Below the pieces are notes generated by a model. That model was not told the origin of the DNA and did not search any database. It saw only the letters and a list, made by a program, of their open reading frames with translations. The translations under genes and the position numbers were made by a program. A DNA stretch of 64,000 nt, taken from assembly GCA_944989445.1 (NCBI GenBank), contig CALYLW010000060.1:376459-440458 (forward strand), given 5' to 3'. Source of the stretch: Ampullaceana balthica (taxonomy: Eukaryota > Mollusca > Gastropoda > Lymnaeidae). Shown here one piece after another: positions 44,996 to 55,880 of the stretch (positions are counted from its first letter, which is position 1; every line of letters starts with the position of its first letter).

Positions 44996-46690
44996 GTTCA
45001 TTAATAACCACTAAAGATAGTTCAGCAGTAAAGTCTAAAGGTAGGTCATCACTGACCACTAAAGATAGTTCAGCAGTAAAGTCTGAAGTCTAAAGGTAAG
45101 TCATCAATAACCACTAAAGATAGTTCAGCAGTAAAGTCTAAAGGTAGGTCATCACTGACCGCTTAAGATAGTCCAGCAGTAAAGTCTAAAGGTAAGTCAT
45201 CAATAACCACTAAAGATAGTTCAGCAGTAAATTCTAAAGGTAGATCATCACTGACCGCTAAAGATAGTTCAGCAGTAAAGTCTAAAGGTAGGTCATCACT
45301 GACCACTAAAGATAGATCAGCAGTAAAGTCTAAAGGTAGGTCATCAATAACCACTAAAGATAGTTCAGCAGTAAAGTCTAAAGGTAGGTCATCACTGACC
45401 GCTAAAGATAGTTCAGCAGTAAAGTCTAAAGGTAGGTCATCACTGACCACTAAAGATAGTTCAGCAGTAAAGTCTAAAGGTAGGTCATCAATAACCACTA
45501 AAGATAGTTCAGCAGTAAAGTCTAAAGGTAGGTCATCACTGACCACTAAAGATAGTTCAGCAGTAAAGTCTAAAGGTAGGTCATCAATAACCACTAACGA
45601 TAGTTCAGCAGTAAAGTCTGAAGTCTAAAGGTAAGTCATCAATAACCACTAAAGATAGTTCAGCAGTAAATTCTAAAGGTAGGTCATCACTGACCGCTAA
45701 AGATAGTTCAGCAGTAAAGTCTAAAGGTAGGTCATCACTGACCACTAAAGATAGATCAGCAGTAAAGTCTAAAGGTAGGTCATCAATAACCACTAAAGAT
45801 AGTTCAGCAGTAAAGTCTAAAGGTAGGTCATCACTGACCGCTAAAGATAGTTCAGCAGTAAAGTCTAAAGGTAGGTCATCACTGACCACTAAAGATAGTT
45901 CAGCAGTAAAGTCTAAAGGTAGGGCATCAATAACCACTAAAGATAGTTCAGCAGTAAAGTCTAAAGGTAGGTCATCACTGACCACTAAAGATAGTTCAGC
46001 AGTAAAGTCTAAAGGTAGGTCATCAATAACCACTAAAGATAGTTCAGCAATAAAGTCTAAAGGTAGGTCATCACTGACCACAAAAGATAGTTCAGCAGTA
46101 AAGTCTAAAGGTAGGTCATCAATAACCACTAAAGATAGTTCAGCAGTAAAGTCTAAAGGTAAGTCATCACTGACCACTAAAGATAGTTCAGCAGTAAAGT
46201 CTAAAGGTAGGTCATCACTGACCACTAAAGATAGTTCAGCAGTAAAGTCTAAAGGTAGGTCATCAATAACCACTAAAGATAGTTCAGCAGTAAAGTCTAA
46301 AGGTAAGTCATCACTGACCACTAAAGATAGTTCAGCAGTAAAGTCTAAAGGTAGGTCATCACTGACCACTAAAGATAGTTCAGCAGTAAAGTCTAAAGGT
46401 AGGTCATCACTGACCACTAAAGATAGTTCAGCAGTAAAGTCTAAAGGTAGGTCATCACTGACCACTAAAGATAGTTCAGCAGTAAAGTCTAAAGGTAGGT
46501 CATCACTGACCACTAAAGATAGTTCAGCAGTAAAGTCTGAAGTCTAAAGGTAAGTCATCAATAACCACTAAAGATAGTTCAGCAGTAAAGTCTAAAGGTA
46601 GGTCATCACTGACCGCTTAAGATAGTCCAGCAGTAAAGTCTAAAGGTAAGTCATCAATGACCACTAAAGATAAGTAATCGCTGATTTCTT
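44996..46690. repeat. 48-bp minisatellite, about 35 units, with higher-order structure
   Basis: The unit is GGTAGGTCATCACTGACCAC plus TAAAGATAGTTCAGCAGTAA and AGTCTAAA. On the minus strand it reads VVSDDLPLDFTAELSL in frames of 143 and 302 codons. Three 7-bp insertions (GTCTGAA type, near 45084, 45617 and 46537) shift the frame. A block with the same order of unit variants occurs twice 439 bp apart (nine units plus 7 bp; for example AATTCTAAAGG at 45230 and 45669). GGTCATCACTGACC within the unit is a near-palindrome. Confidence 0.95.
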
Positions 46691-48379
46691 AAGTTAAGTC
46701 ATCAGTGCCCATTAACCTCTAAAGATTGATTATCATTGGTTTTTAACATCATATTTAATTAATGTTCTAATGACAGCTTTCAAACATTAAAAATTCAAAG
46801 AAAACAAACATTTGTTTTTCCTAATTTGCTATTCCAAAAATGCACAACGACTATCAACTCCATATGTAATTATAAATTTTTTCACCTAATCTATCACTAA
46901 TTTATACATTTCAATCTCGCGTCAGTGCTATGTGAAAAGACATGCATTTTTAGCATTTTATTTTGGTACATCTAGTAGTATTACCAAACTATAAAGAGGG
47001 GTCTAAAAACTCACAATGTCATCTCAAAGTTTGAGTTATGCAGGCGTGTTCAGGTGAAAGGCTCAATGGCTGTAGTACTCATCTTTCGTATTGAGGAATT
47101 TGAGAGTTGGGATAAACCGAAAATGTCAGCCTTATTTCATTAGACCCGCTAAAGATTGGTGAAGAGAATATTGTCCGGGTTTGTTGGGGCAAAAATAAAT
47201 TGACACTTAACGTTTTTAATCTATCCCTAAGTAAAAGCATGAAACAAGAAATATAAGCTCTGCTTAATTGGAGTGTGATCATATCTATAAAAAGGAAACT
47301 AATTTTCTCGTAATTACCTCATATAAAAAGACAAGCTGTTGCTACTAGCACCTCATTTATTTTTTAGGGCAAAAAATATGATTGAAGATTTACATCTGAA
47401 GTAAAAAAACAACTTTATCCTCACATCAAAACTTGTTAATGGAATGTTGATTCCTGTTTATTTTGGATAACAAACTACCAATATGTTTTCTTTGACTGCA
47501 GACATCTGATCGCCTATAACTAATAGCGAAAGTGATTCTGTTTATTATTTTTTTTATGAGCCAATCACATATCATCATTAAACTGGGGAAAGGGTAATTA
47601 TTAGGTTTAACAGACTCTTTAGACTTGAAGTTTGTTTAGGGTAAGTAACTTTGATGGCATGCTTGAAGTTTTCGCTGAGTCGAGTTGGCGTATGAGCATA
47701 CGTTAATGTATTTATGTGATGTGTGAAACATGGGTCGTTAATGAACGTACATACAAAAGTAATGAGTCATTCAGGCCCTTTCAAGAATTTCTTGAGTAGG
47801 CTGTATCTCCTCTCAAATGACCTGGTGCATCATACAAGAGCAAACGAATTCACATAGATGTTTTTTAAGTTACGTTTTACCATAATTTAAGTAGGGGAAT
47901 GAGTGTTAGATTTTAAAATGGATGAGAATAATATATATAATATTAATTATTGTCATAATAATGTCTTAAAATCACACTGATTGTTCGGATTAATTATTGG
48001 CCCATGCCAAATGGTAAATACATTCTACGACTAGCAGTCTTAATAATAATTCAACTGATGTCTGACGTGTAAAGAGTAATTTCTGATAGAAATAACAGAT
48101 CGATAGTAATAAGTGGACCTCTAATTGAAGAGATGATACATTTTTGTGCAAATGTTGAAACTACCGGAGAATTGAGTTATATACCCCTTAAGCACATTGC
48201 CCGCGTCTTGCTACATCATGTGATAAACTCTAAATATTCAAATTTTAGCTTTGATACTGCTGCAAGTTTGGACCTTAAGAAATCTCGTATTGTTGCATTG
48301 GATTGAACAGAGGTTAACAAGTCTACACGATGTTTTTAAAAAATATTTTTTAATTAATTAGTCACTTCGAGTCACTTAG
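46691..48379. other. Unassigned AT-rich interval
   Basis: Positions 46691-46740 hold decayed 48-bp units; the rest has no recognisable feature. Confidence 0.4.
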
Positions 48380-48670
48380 TGGGACGCGGTGGTCGAGTGG
48401 CAGCGCACTGGACTGTCGTACAGATGGTCACGGGTTCGAATTCGTGTGAAGGCAAGGGTTTGTTCCCGGGGCCTAGGGCGTCCTTGAGTCACCCCGCTCC
48501 GAATGGGTACCTAACACTACATGTAGTTAGGCGGCTGGGTAATGCGTGGAACCCACAAAGCCGTGGCCTGTGAACGCTGCATCACTTGCCAACAGATCAT
48601 CTGTCATGGTCTGTGGACGCAACTATCTTCTGCATAGAAGGAGCGTCTGTATAGATAAGATAAGATAAGA
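48380..48670 (+). mobile_element. tRNA-derived SINE, copy 2 (best preserved)
   Basis: The head GGACGCGGTGGTCGAGTGGC (box A) and CACGGGTTCGAATTC (box B) form an RNA polymerase III promoter of class II tRNA type. The body runs through GGGGCCTAGGGCGTCC, GGTACCTAACACTA, GGCGGCTGGGTAATGCGTGG, CAACAGATCATCTGTCATGG and GGAGCGTCTGTATAG. It ends in (ATAAG)n. Internal CAGATCATCTG is a perfect palindrome. The 64-codon frame across it is spurious. Confidence 0.9.
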
Positions 48671-49046
48671 CTTCTGAAAAAATATAAATATGTATTAGCA
48701 AGATACTAAATGTAAAGGAAAGATTTCGTTACTTGTTATTGACAATTATGTTTAACTTTTGGCACTGGTGATGTTTGTTCAACTAACGTTTCATTGTAGA
48801 CTTTTTTTAAAGCTCTGTTTATATCACAAGTTGTTGCTTTCGTCCCTTTCTAATGTGGGGATGAGAGGGCTTTCGGGACTCAGAGCTGGTAGTTAGAGTA
48901 AATCTTAAAGCAACACAAAACATCGAGCGTAGCGACTTTCCGTCAAGTCCCTTGTGTTTTCAGTGTTACTGACGTAACACGATTTGTGGGTGAGAGAACT
49001 TGGGGACTTTTACATGGGGCCGTTTCTTCTGTGGGTTCATTTCTGT
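48671..49046. other. Unassigned interval
   Basis: No open frame or repeat of note. Confidence 0.4.
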
Positions 49047-49493
49047 TGTCCATCTCATTGTGTTTGGTCACCCATGTTTGCTACCATCTCATTGTGTTTA
49101 GTCGCCCATTTTTGCTACCATCTCATTGTGTTTAGTCGCCCATGTTTGCTACCATCTCATTGTGTTTAGTCGCCCATGTTTGCTACCATCTCATTGTGTT
49201 TGGTCGCCCATGTTTGCTACCATCTCATTGTGTTTAGTTGCCCATGTTTGCTACCATCTCATTGTGTTTAGTCGCCCATGTTTGCTACCATCTCATTGTG
49301 TTTAGTCGCCCATGTTTGCTACCATCTCATTGTGTTTAGTCGCCCATGTTTGCTACCATCTCATTGTGTTTAGTCGCCCATGTTTGCTACCATCTCATTG
49401 TGTTTAGTCGCCCATATTTGCTACCATCTCATTGTGTTTAGTCGCCCATGTTTGCTACCATCTCATTGTGTTTGGTCGCCCATGTTTGCTACC
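49047..49493. repeat. 34-bp minisatellite, 13 units
   Basis: The unit GTTTGCTACCATCTCATTGT plus GTTTAGTCGCCCAT is highly homogeneous; G/A at the GTTT(A/G)GTC position is the main variant. Unrelated in sequence to the 34-bp units near 23 kb. Confidence 0.95.
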
Positions 49494-50639
49494 AATTACA
49501 ATTACACATTAGTATAAATGGAGATTATAATTTAGAAATGATTTTTTGAGTTTTCCTGGATGAGTCATCAGGTGTAATTAAAAAATTAATTTAAAAAAAA
49601 AGAAATATATTCATTTTCAGGGAGACATCAAAACATTATTACAGACGATATTGTTAGTGCATAACTTCCCGTGACCTTGAACTTGTTTGTAAATATTAAC
49701 TGCGTTACTTCCTTTAAGCATGAGTAACACGTGGTTACAACTCATCTCAGTCTCATTGTTGGTAGACCTTGCCAAGTGAACTTGAGTGTGACGCACAGCC
49801 TTACCGTATGCACACACACGTGTTTTATGTGGATTAGGACAATTTGAAGGACGGGAACCAATAAGTTAATAACGATACTATTTAAGAGTGGTCAAATCCT
49901 ACCTATATTGACATCGGAGCTTCTCCGCGCTCAGGCCACGAGTTGTGGAGGAAGTGAAGTAATGCGTCGCAGTTAAGTCGCGTAGTAGGCCCCGTGCCCT
50001 GGTAACAGCGAGCCGTCTGGCCGTTGCCCTCGCGTTGTGTCTAGACTGGCAGAGAGACGGCCTTGAAGAGTACGAACAGTCAGTTTTGATGAGGTTACAG
50101 GGAGGGGGTTGAGTTTTTGGGAGGCAGGGGGAGGGGAGGGCTCAGAAGAAAGATGGCGGACTTAAGAAAAAAGGCAATGATAAAAAAAATCAATTTGAAT
50201 ATGGAGGATGGAAGAATGGTAAAAGACCACGGAAAAACTGTATCATCGCCTGCATACTCCTGAGTTGTATAAGTTTTGAGGGATTCAAGAGAACATAAAC
50301 AAGTTGGCGAGTTATTTATTCTCGCAGGTAAAGAAAGAATCCAAGAGATTTAATGGTAATGAGTATCGACCTTGAACTTTTGCAATAAATAACAAGGTGA
50401 ACATCTTGTAAGTGAGGAATTTTCTGATACAACCAAAACAGAAGGTGCGTCGCTAGAGGGAAGATGAAAGCCAGGGTGGATTTTTGACAAGAATAGATGG
50501 GCAAACCGGTGGCCGAGAATTGAAGAGATTAGTGAGCGCGGGGAAATTACTTACTGACCGAGATGTTTTGTTGGGGGGGGCATGGTAACAGGCGATATGA
50601 ACTGTTTTCCTACTTCAAATCAAAATAATCAAACTGGTC
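49494..50639. other. Unassigned interval with a G-rich island
   Basis: 49905-50165 is richer in G+C and CpG than its surroundings (GCGCTCAGG, GTCGCAGTTAAGTCGCG, CCGTTGCCCTCGCG), then G-runs. No open frame can be tied to it. Confidence 0.4.
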
Positions 50640-50642
50640 TGA

Positions 50643-50820
50643 TCAAAATACCTGTAATAAATCTATCTAGGCATCTCAAAATACCTGTCAATTATATATC
50701 TAGTTATCTCAAAATACCTGTAAATTATCTATCTAGTCATGTCAAAATACCTGTAAATTATCTATCTAGTTATCTCAAAATACCTGTAAATTATCTATCT
50801 TGTCATCTCAAAATACATCC
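50643..50820. repeat. 33-bp tandem repeat, 5-6 units
   Basis: TCAAAATACCTGTAAATTATCT-type units start at 50643, 50676, 50709, 50742, 50775 and 50808. The unit is 11 codons long, so a frame with LKIPVNYLSSY repeats is open; I regard it as incidental. Confidence 0.9.
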
Positions 50821-53012
50821 ACACCCGGACAACAAACATCTGAAGATCCTTCTCGACCTCATCCAACATAGGATTGTGAACTTGATAGAGTCTTACTGAG
50901 ATACTTACCACTATGATTGGGGCTGGAAGCTGTCTACTGTAGTAGTGCGATAAAAGGCTATTTACGATTTTACCGTTAGGGTTGTGTATGATTTGGTAAT
51001 AGCGGTGGAAATCTAAGAGTTGTGTTGTGTAAAGGTTGGTATGGTTAGGACTAGCATGATGATAGGATTTTAAAAATTATCATAAAAATTATGATTTGAT
51101 AGAATGGCATGTTAATAATTTAATCTAAAAAAAGATATTTATCATTGATAACTGGCTATTATTTTAAAAAATATAATCTTATTATCTCTGTCCTAAGAAA
51201 CGCACGCATTAAAAGACATTTGGTTTATATATGGTCTCCTAACATGAGGATTCCGTTAATTTGTGGCTGGTCTCGGGGTCAAAATGCCATCCGTGAACAT
51301 ACGTGAACTTACTTGATCAGAACTAGGGCATGCACCTGTAGCTCGTGCCATTAATCTGAACACCCACTGTCATGGCGATGGCTCGTCCAGGTGTTAAAAG
51401 ATGTTGAATTATTGATGGTGATAGCATGGTCGACTACAGAGATAATTATATATTAGATAGATAGATAGATGGTTAGATAGATAGATAGATGGATAGATAG
51501 ATAGATAGATAGATCACCAGACCATTACTTATTCAGTTATATAATTGCTAAGATCCTCGTATCTTGCTATTGATGATGAATTAATTTCAGCCTTTTCAAG
51601 AAACCCTTTGGCTGTTAGCCAAGTGTCTCATACCTTTATGAAATTATTAAATATTTTAAACACATAATCTTACACACATTACAAATCTCCACAAACCCCC
51701 AACCCCAGTCTAATCAACGGGACGGATTAATCCTTTTGATCAGTCTAAAATGAGACCCCATTGCTGGATAGATCAATTAAGATTTACCTGAAAATGGAAT
51801 TTTTACGCCCTACTAAAATGGCGCTTAACAGAATACCAACCCCATTATTCATTCCCTCTACCCTCTTCGTCTGGCCTTGAATAACTTTCTAACAGTAACT
51901 ATGCGGGCTTGCCGCACCCAATTCATTGATTTAATGCGTCTGAATATTTGTTAAGTCTCCTTTAGCATTAAAAGTTATATTTTGTATTATTTACAACGGC
52001 GCAAGAGCTAACAATTGTAACCGTTACGACTTGGCTGTGGTCAGAAAAGAGGACGCGGACTTTAAGTTCATGCAAGATCTCCTTAAAGAATTAGCCCATG
52101 TGTCGTTACCACGACTGCATGGCTCAGCAACTGCGCGTGCGTGCTTCCAAGGGGTAACATCATTTAAATGAATGAGAACCGCTCTTCAAAACCTTTCATA
52201 GTAACACTGAACTATAAATTTCATTGAATTTTAGAAAAAAGAGCCCCCCTTTTCCAAATACCAGAGGACTTGTACCTTTTCCCTTGTTCATCAGGACGGA
52301 AGCACGGTACCTTAAGTTTTAGACTTAACAACACATAACGTCTTTGGGAATCTCAGGGATCGAATTATGGGATATCCTGAGCTGTCATGTTCATTAGTTA
52401 GCTGCCAGTGACCAGAGGCTACTCCATCTCTCCCCTCCACCTGCCCGGCATGTCATGATGGCACGAGTACTCTCTGATGTAATCAGCTTACAAACCTGTA
52501 CTCTTGTTACACGTCTTCACCACGGTTATCACTGACGGCGACATCAATGGCGATGTCAAGTCAGACGCCTTCAGATTCCTATATTGTCCCCCGTTGTTGT
52601 GTGCCACGTCATCAAATCTCGTCCTATAAAAGCGTTTAAAAAGTCTGCTCACTTAAACGGTTTCAGCAACTGAAAAATATGATATGATTAAAGAAAAAAA
52701 CGAAACAATTTAAATATTGTTCATAATACATCAGTTCAATAATTATTATCAGAAGCATGTTAAGATATGACAATATTGTCTTTATTTATGATCAAAATCC
52801 TAATGCAGAGCTTCATATGACATTTAAATCAGATTAATAACTCAAAGTAACATGTCTAACTTTTCTTTTTGAATTGATTCGTTTGTTTTTGCAATTACAA
52901 TTCAAAGCCCAATTAAGCATCACACTTTTTAAAAATTCAATAAGAAACATTCAGATATGGCATTAAAAGGCAGTTCACAAGTTACATTGAAAATGTAATT
53001 TCATGGAATTGT
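50821..53012. other. Unassigned interval with (GATA)n
   Basis: A (GATA)n microsatellite lies at 51452-51516. A CCTATAAAAG box at 52622 has no open frame behind it. Nothing else is recognisable. Confidence 0.4.
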
Positions 53013-53250
53013 CTTGTCTTATCAATACAGACTCTCCTCTATACAGAGGATTAATGCCGGTCGGTTGGCAAGTGATGCAGAGTTCACAGGCCACGCATAA
53101 CTTGCCTTTATTTCCCTAACTAGTGTTATGTACCCATTCGACTCCGGGACGCCCTAGGCCCCGGGAACAAATCCTTGCCTTCACATGGATTCGAACCCGT
53201 GATCATCGGTACGCCAGCCGAGCGCACTTGCCACTCGACCACCGTGCACA
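53013..53250 (-). mobile_element. tRNA-derived SINE, copy 3 (internally deleted)
   Basis: Minus strand: GGTGGTCGAGTGGCAAG (box A), GGGTTCGAATCC (box B), GGGGCCTAGGGCGTCC, GGTACATAACACTAG, TGCATCACTTGCCAACCGA, CTGTATTGATAAGACAAG tail. Compared with 48380 it lacks parts of the body, including the CAGATCATCTG palindrome. Confidence 0.85.
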
Positions 53251-54021
53251 GGAGGACACTGACTGATATACAAAAAAAGTATCAAAGCCAAGACACTGAA
53301 ATGATGGATATCGTATTACGAAGCACACTATTTAAACACGTTTGTGATATATTAGTTCTTTCTTGTTAAAATGCAAGTTGAAAGGATAGATGATGCAGCA
53401 AATTGTCTGCACTCAACACTGCTATATGTATTTGACAAGAATTTCTATTCTGTGACGAATACAAAAACATCTGAATCTTCAGTTACTATTTTGAACCTTG
53501 AGGAGGACGGGGGAGGGGGGGGTCTGTCGAGGTGAGAATCCCTGACTGTGTGGCACGGAGGCGTGAGAGATAATGGATGACCAGTGAAGGATGAATGGGG
53601 ATGGGAGTGTAAGGTGGGGGGGCTAGAAATGGGGGAGTGTGAAGCAGTGGTCAGTAGTTAGCGTGGGCCTTCGGTGCAGGTATTCTTTGGCTAAGTATGT
53701 TAGCAGAATCCTCGCACTGATGGTCTTATAGATGTAATCTTTTTGCTCATAAACCATTTATTAAATATAATAGTGATTATTGTTCTTGAGAGTGTGACTG
53801 TGTAATTGTTCACCACCCCCTAGACAACGACGCCACTCACAATCAACGATTTGTGACATTGGGGGCACGTCCACGGATCACGAATTCTGAGGCAAGTTTG
53901 CTACTTTACAGTTCCGCAAATAAGAATATTCTTACGTGCGATCGAGGCAAGATCTTGTTTTTTCTTCACGCGTGACTTCACGTCGCCCTTTTGTTTTAGG
54001 ACAGGAGAACCACTAAAGAAG
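53251..54021. other. Unassigned interval
   Basis: G-rich runs at 53503-53640; no gene or repeat. Confidence 0.4.
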
Positions 54022-54023
54022 TA

Positions 54024-54808
54024 CAGTGTTACCTTGAGATACGAGTGCCCTGACATACGAGTCATTTGAGATACGTGTTATCGAGAGAGCGAAGTTTTGT
54101 TTTGAAATACGAGCACCATTTGAGATACAAGCACTCTCAGGAACTGACGACCGATGAATTACAAGAGTTACAGTCGCAGCAGCATTCGGGGTTTCTGCAA
54201 GAAATTGGTTTTGAGGAAGAGCCAGAGGTGGAGGAGGTTATCTCTACATGTGAGATAAAAGAGATATTTGTAATGTGGGAGAGAGTTTCACAGTTCGAGG
54301 AAAAGAAACACCCCCCGAAAAAGTTGGAACAGGTCGTGGATCGTAGCTATTTAATGACACTTGGCTAACTCATGTCCGCAGAATTCTAAAAAGGAGGAAG
54401 AAAAAAACCTCCTTGGATAGTTTTTTTTTGTTTTGAATCTGGCAAAAAAGGCAAAGACCAGTGAAGAGAAAAGCAGTGACTAAAATCAAGCATAGATTAG
54501 CATTTAAGTTGTGTGAAAGTTACATTTAAGTGACCAAAATACAAATATGTATGTACACTTTATAAAACCGTTTTTTTTTGCTTTACATTCCCTTTTAATG
54601 TGTTTTTATACGATATTTCTCATTTACAAATCAAGTTTTCTTATTAAAAAAACACGTAACAAAACAATGAGGTAGTAAATTTTTGGGCTGGAACGGATTA
54701 ATGGCAATTCAATTAATTTCAATGGTGAAAATAGCTTTGAGATGCGAGCAAATTGACATACGAGCAAGGTTACGGAACGAATTAAACTCGTATCTCGAGG
54801 TACCACTG
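54024..54808 (+). mobile_element. Deleted pogo/Tigger-type (Tc1/mariner) element
   Basis: Ends CAGTGTTACCTTGAGATACG and, reverse complement, CAGTGGTACCTCGAGATACG are inverted repeats flanked by TA on both sides (54022-54023, 54809-54810), the target preference of Tc1/mariner elements. Several GAGATACGAG-like subterminal repeats follow each end. At 785 bp it keeps only the C-terminal end of the transposase, so an internal deletion removed the DNA-binding and catalytic parts. It could only have moved with a helper. Confidence 0.85.
54135..54368 (+). pseudogene. Tigger/jerky-like transposase C-terminal tail
   Basis: From LTTDELQELQSQQHSGFLQE through EVEEVISTCEIKEIFVMWER to EKKHPPKK, the frame matches the acidic C-terminal tail of Tigger/jerky-type transposases ('LTxEDLxELQ...E...IxEMxxxWxxxxxFxEKxHP'). 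The CENP-B-type helix-turn-helix and the DDE catalytic domain are missing. The frame is open from 54066 to a TAG-free stop at 54366, so the tail has stayed readable, but the start is fused to the terminal repeat. Confidence 0.7.
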
Positions 54809-54810
54809 TA

Positions 54811-55880
54811 GTTTCACGTGCATGTCACGTGGTTAGAACGTGGGCAGCGTGATCACGTCATAATACGCCTTGTTCTTGCGTTGTGCGATTGAACGAGATA
54901 TGCGGCCTAATTATTCCCTTTGTGCTCATGATATCTCTCCGCGTTCTTCACTGACGAGCTCAGGGTGGACACCCATTTATAACCCGATCAATCACCAGAC
55001 GCAGAACGTATCACTCACACCTGCCAGGTTATAATGTCGAAATCTCTTTAATCAGGACGACTTTCTTCCTACTCACAGCGGGCTGGGTGAGGGAGTGGGT
55101 GAAATAGCTTGCATATGCATACCGTAGTTATCTGCCCCCCTCCCTTTTTTTGTGGTAAATACAATTTAAGAAATGTAAAATTATCTTCAAAATTGTTGTT
55201 AAAATTTTAATGCGTCCTAGATATAAAAATATTAAAACCTATTTTGAATAAAATTTTGCAATACGGTGAATTCACTTCACTTAGACTTCTTTTTTCAAGT
55301 TTTTAAAATGTAATAATGTCAAACTCGCCTCCCCAACCTCCAGCAATGGTCATAGCTACAACTGCAAGCCCCCCAACCTCCAGCAAAAGTCATAGCCAAA
55401 GATGTGGACACTCCAACCCCATGAAACCTTGGTAAGTCGCTGAACAACACCCAGGATCTAGTTTTGGAGGCTCGCTGATGTCAATGAACTGGTTAAAGAG
55501 GCTTGCATACGGCTAAGACTAGGATATTAGGGTAACCATGGGCGAATGTTCTGGCCAAGAGGCTGACCAATGGCATTTAGGCAGACAGACTGCAGGCGTC
55601 AGACCTGGTCAGGTAGCAGCCGTTTACCACCCCCACCCCATCACACACAAAACTTATTTATGGTTTGTTGATAAATTTAAGCGCGGTGGGTATAAATAGG
55701 TTGAGCTAATTGAAATAATGTATGCATCTATTGAACATAAGGCACATACTAAGACAAGATCAACATGAAATACTACTTATAATGCCTATCAAATATAAAA
55801 CTTTATGTGCGCTTGTATCCGTTAGAATTGAACAAGACAAAAATTCCTTTATAAATTTGAGTTTTAAAAGTAGGTAATAA
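54811..55880. other. Unassigned interval
   Basis: Contains one short direct repeat (CCCCAACCTCCAGCAA at 55332 and 55374) and no other signal. Confidence 0.4.

Noticed and set aside
45163..46513. Minus-strand frames of 143 and 302 codons as a protein
   Set aside because: By-product of a 48-bp minisatellite. Seven-base insertions shift the frame and there is no start, splice or promoter context.
47055..47115. tRNA-like segment (GGCTCAATGGCTGTAGTAC...)
   Set aside because: Only a loose resemblance to a D arm and anticodon arm; no box B or paired stems.
52622..52632. TATA-box promoter (CCTATAAAAG)
   Set aside because: No open frame, initiator context or conserved neighbour follows; such matches are common in AT-rich DNA.
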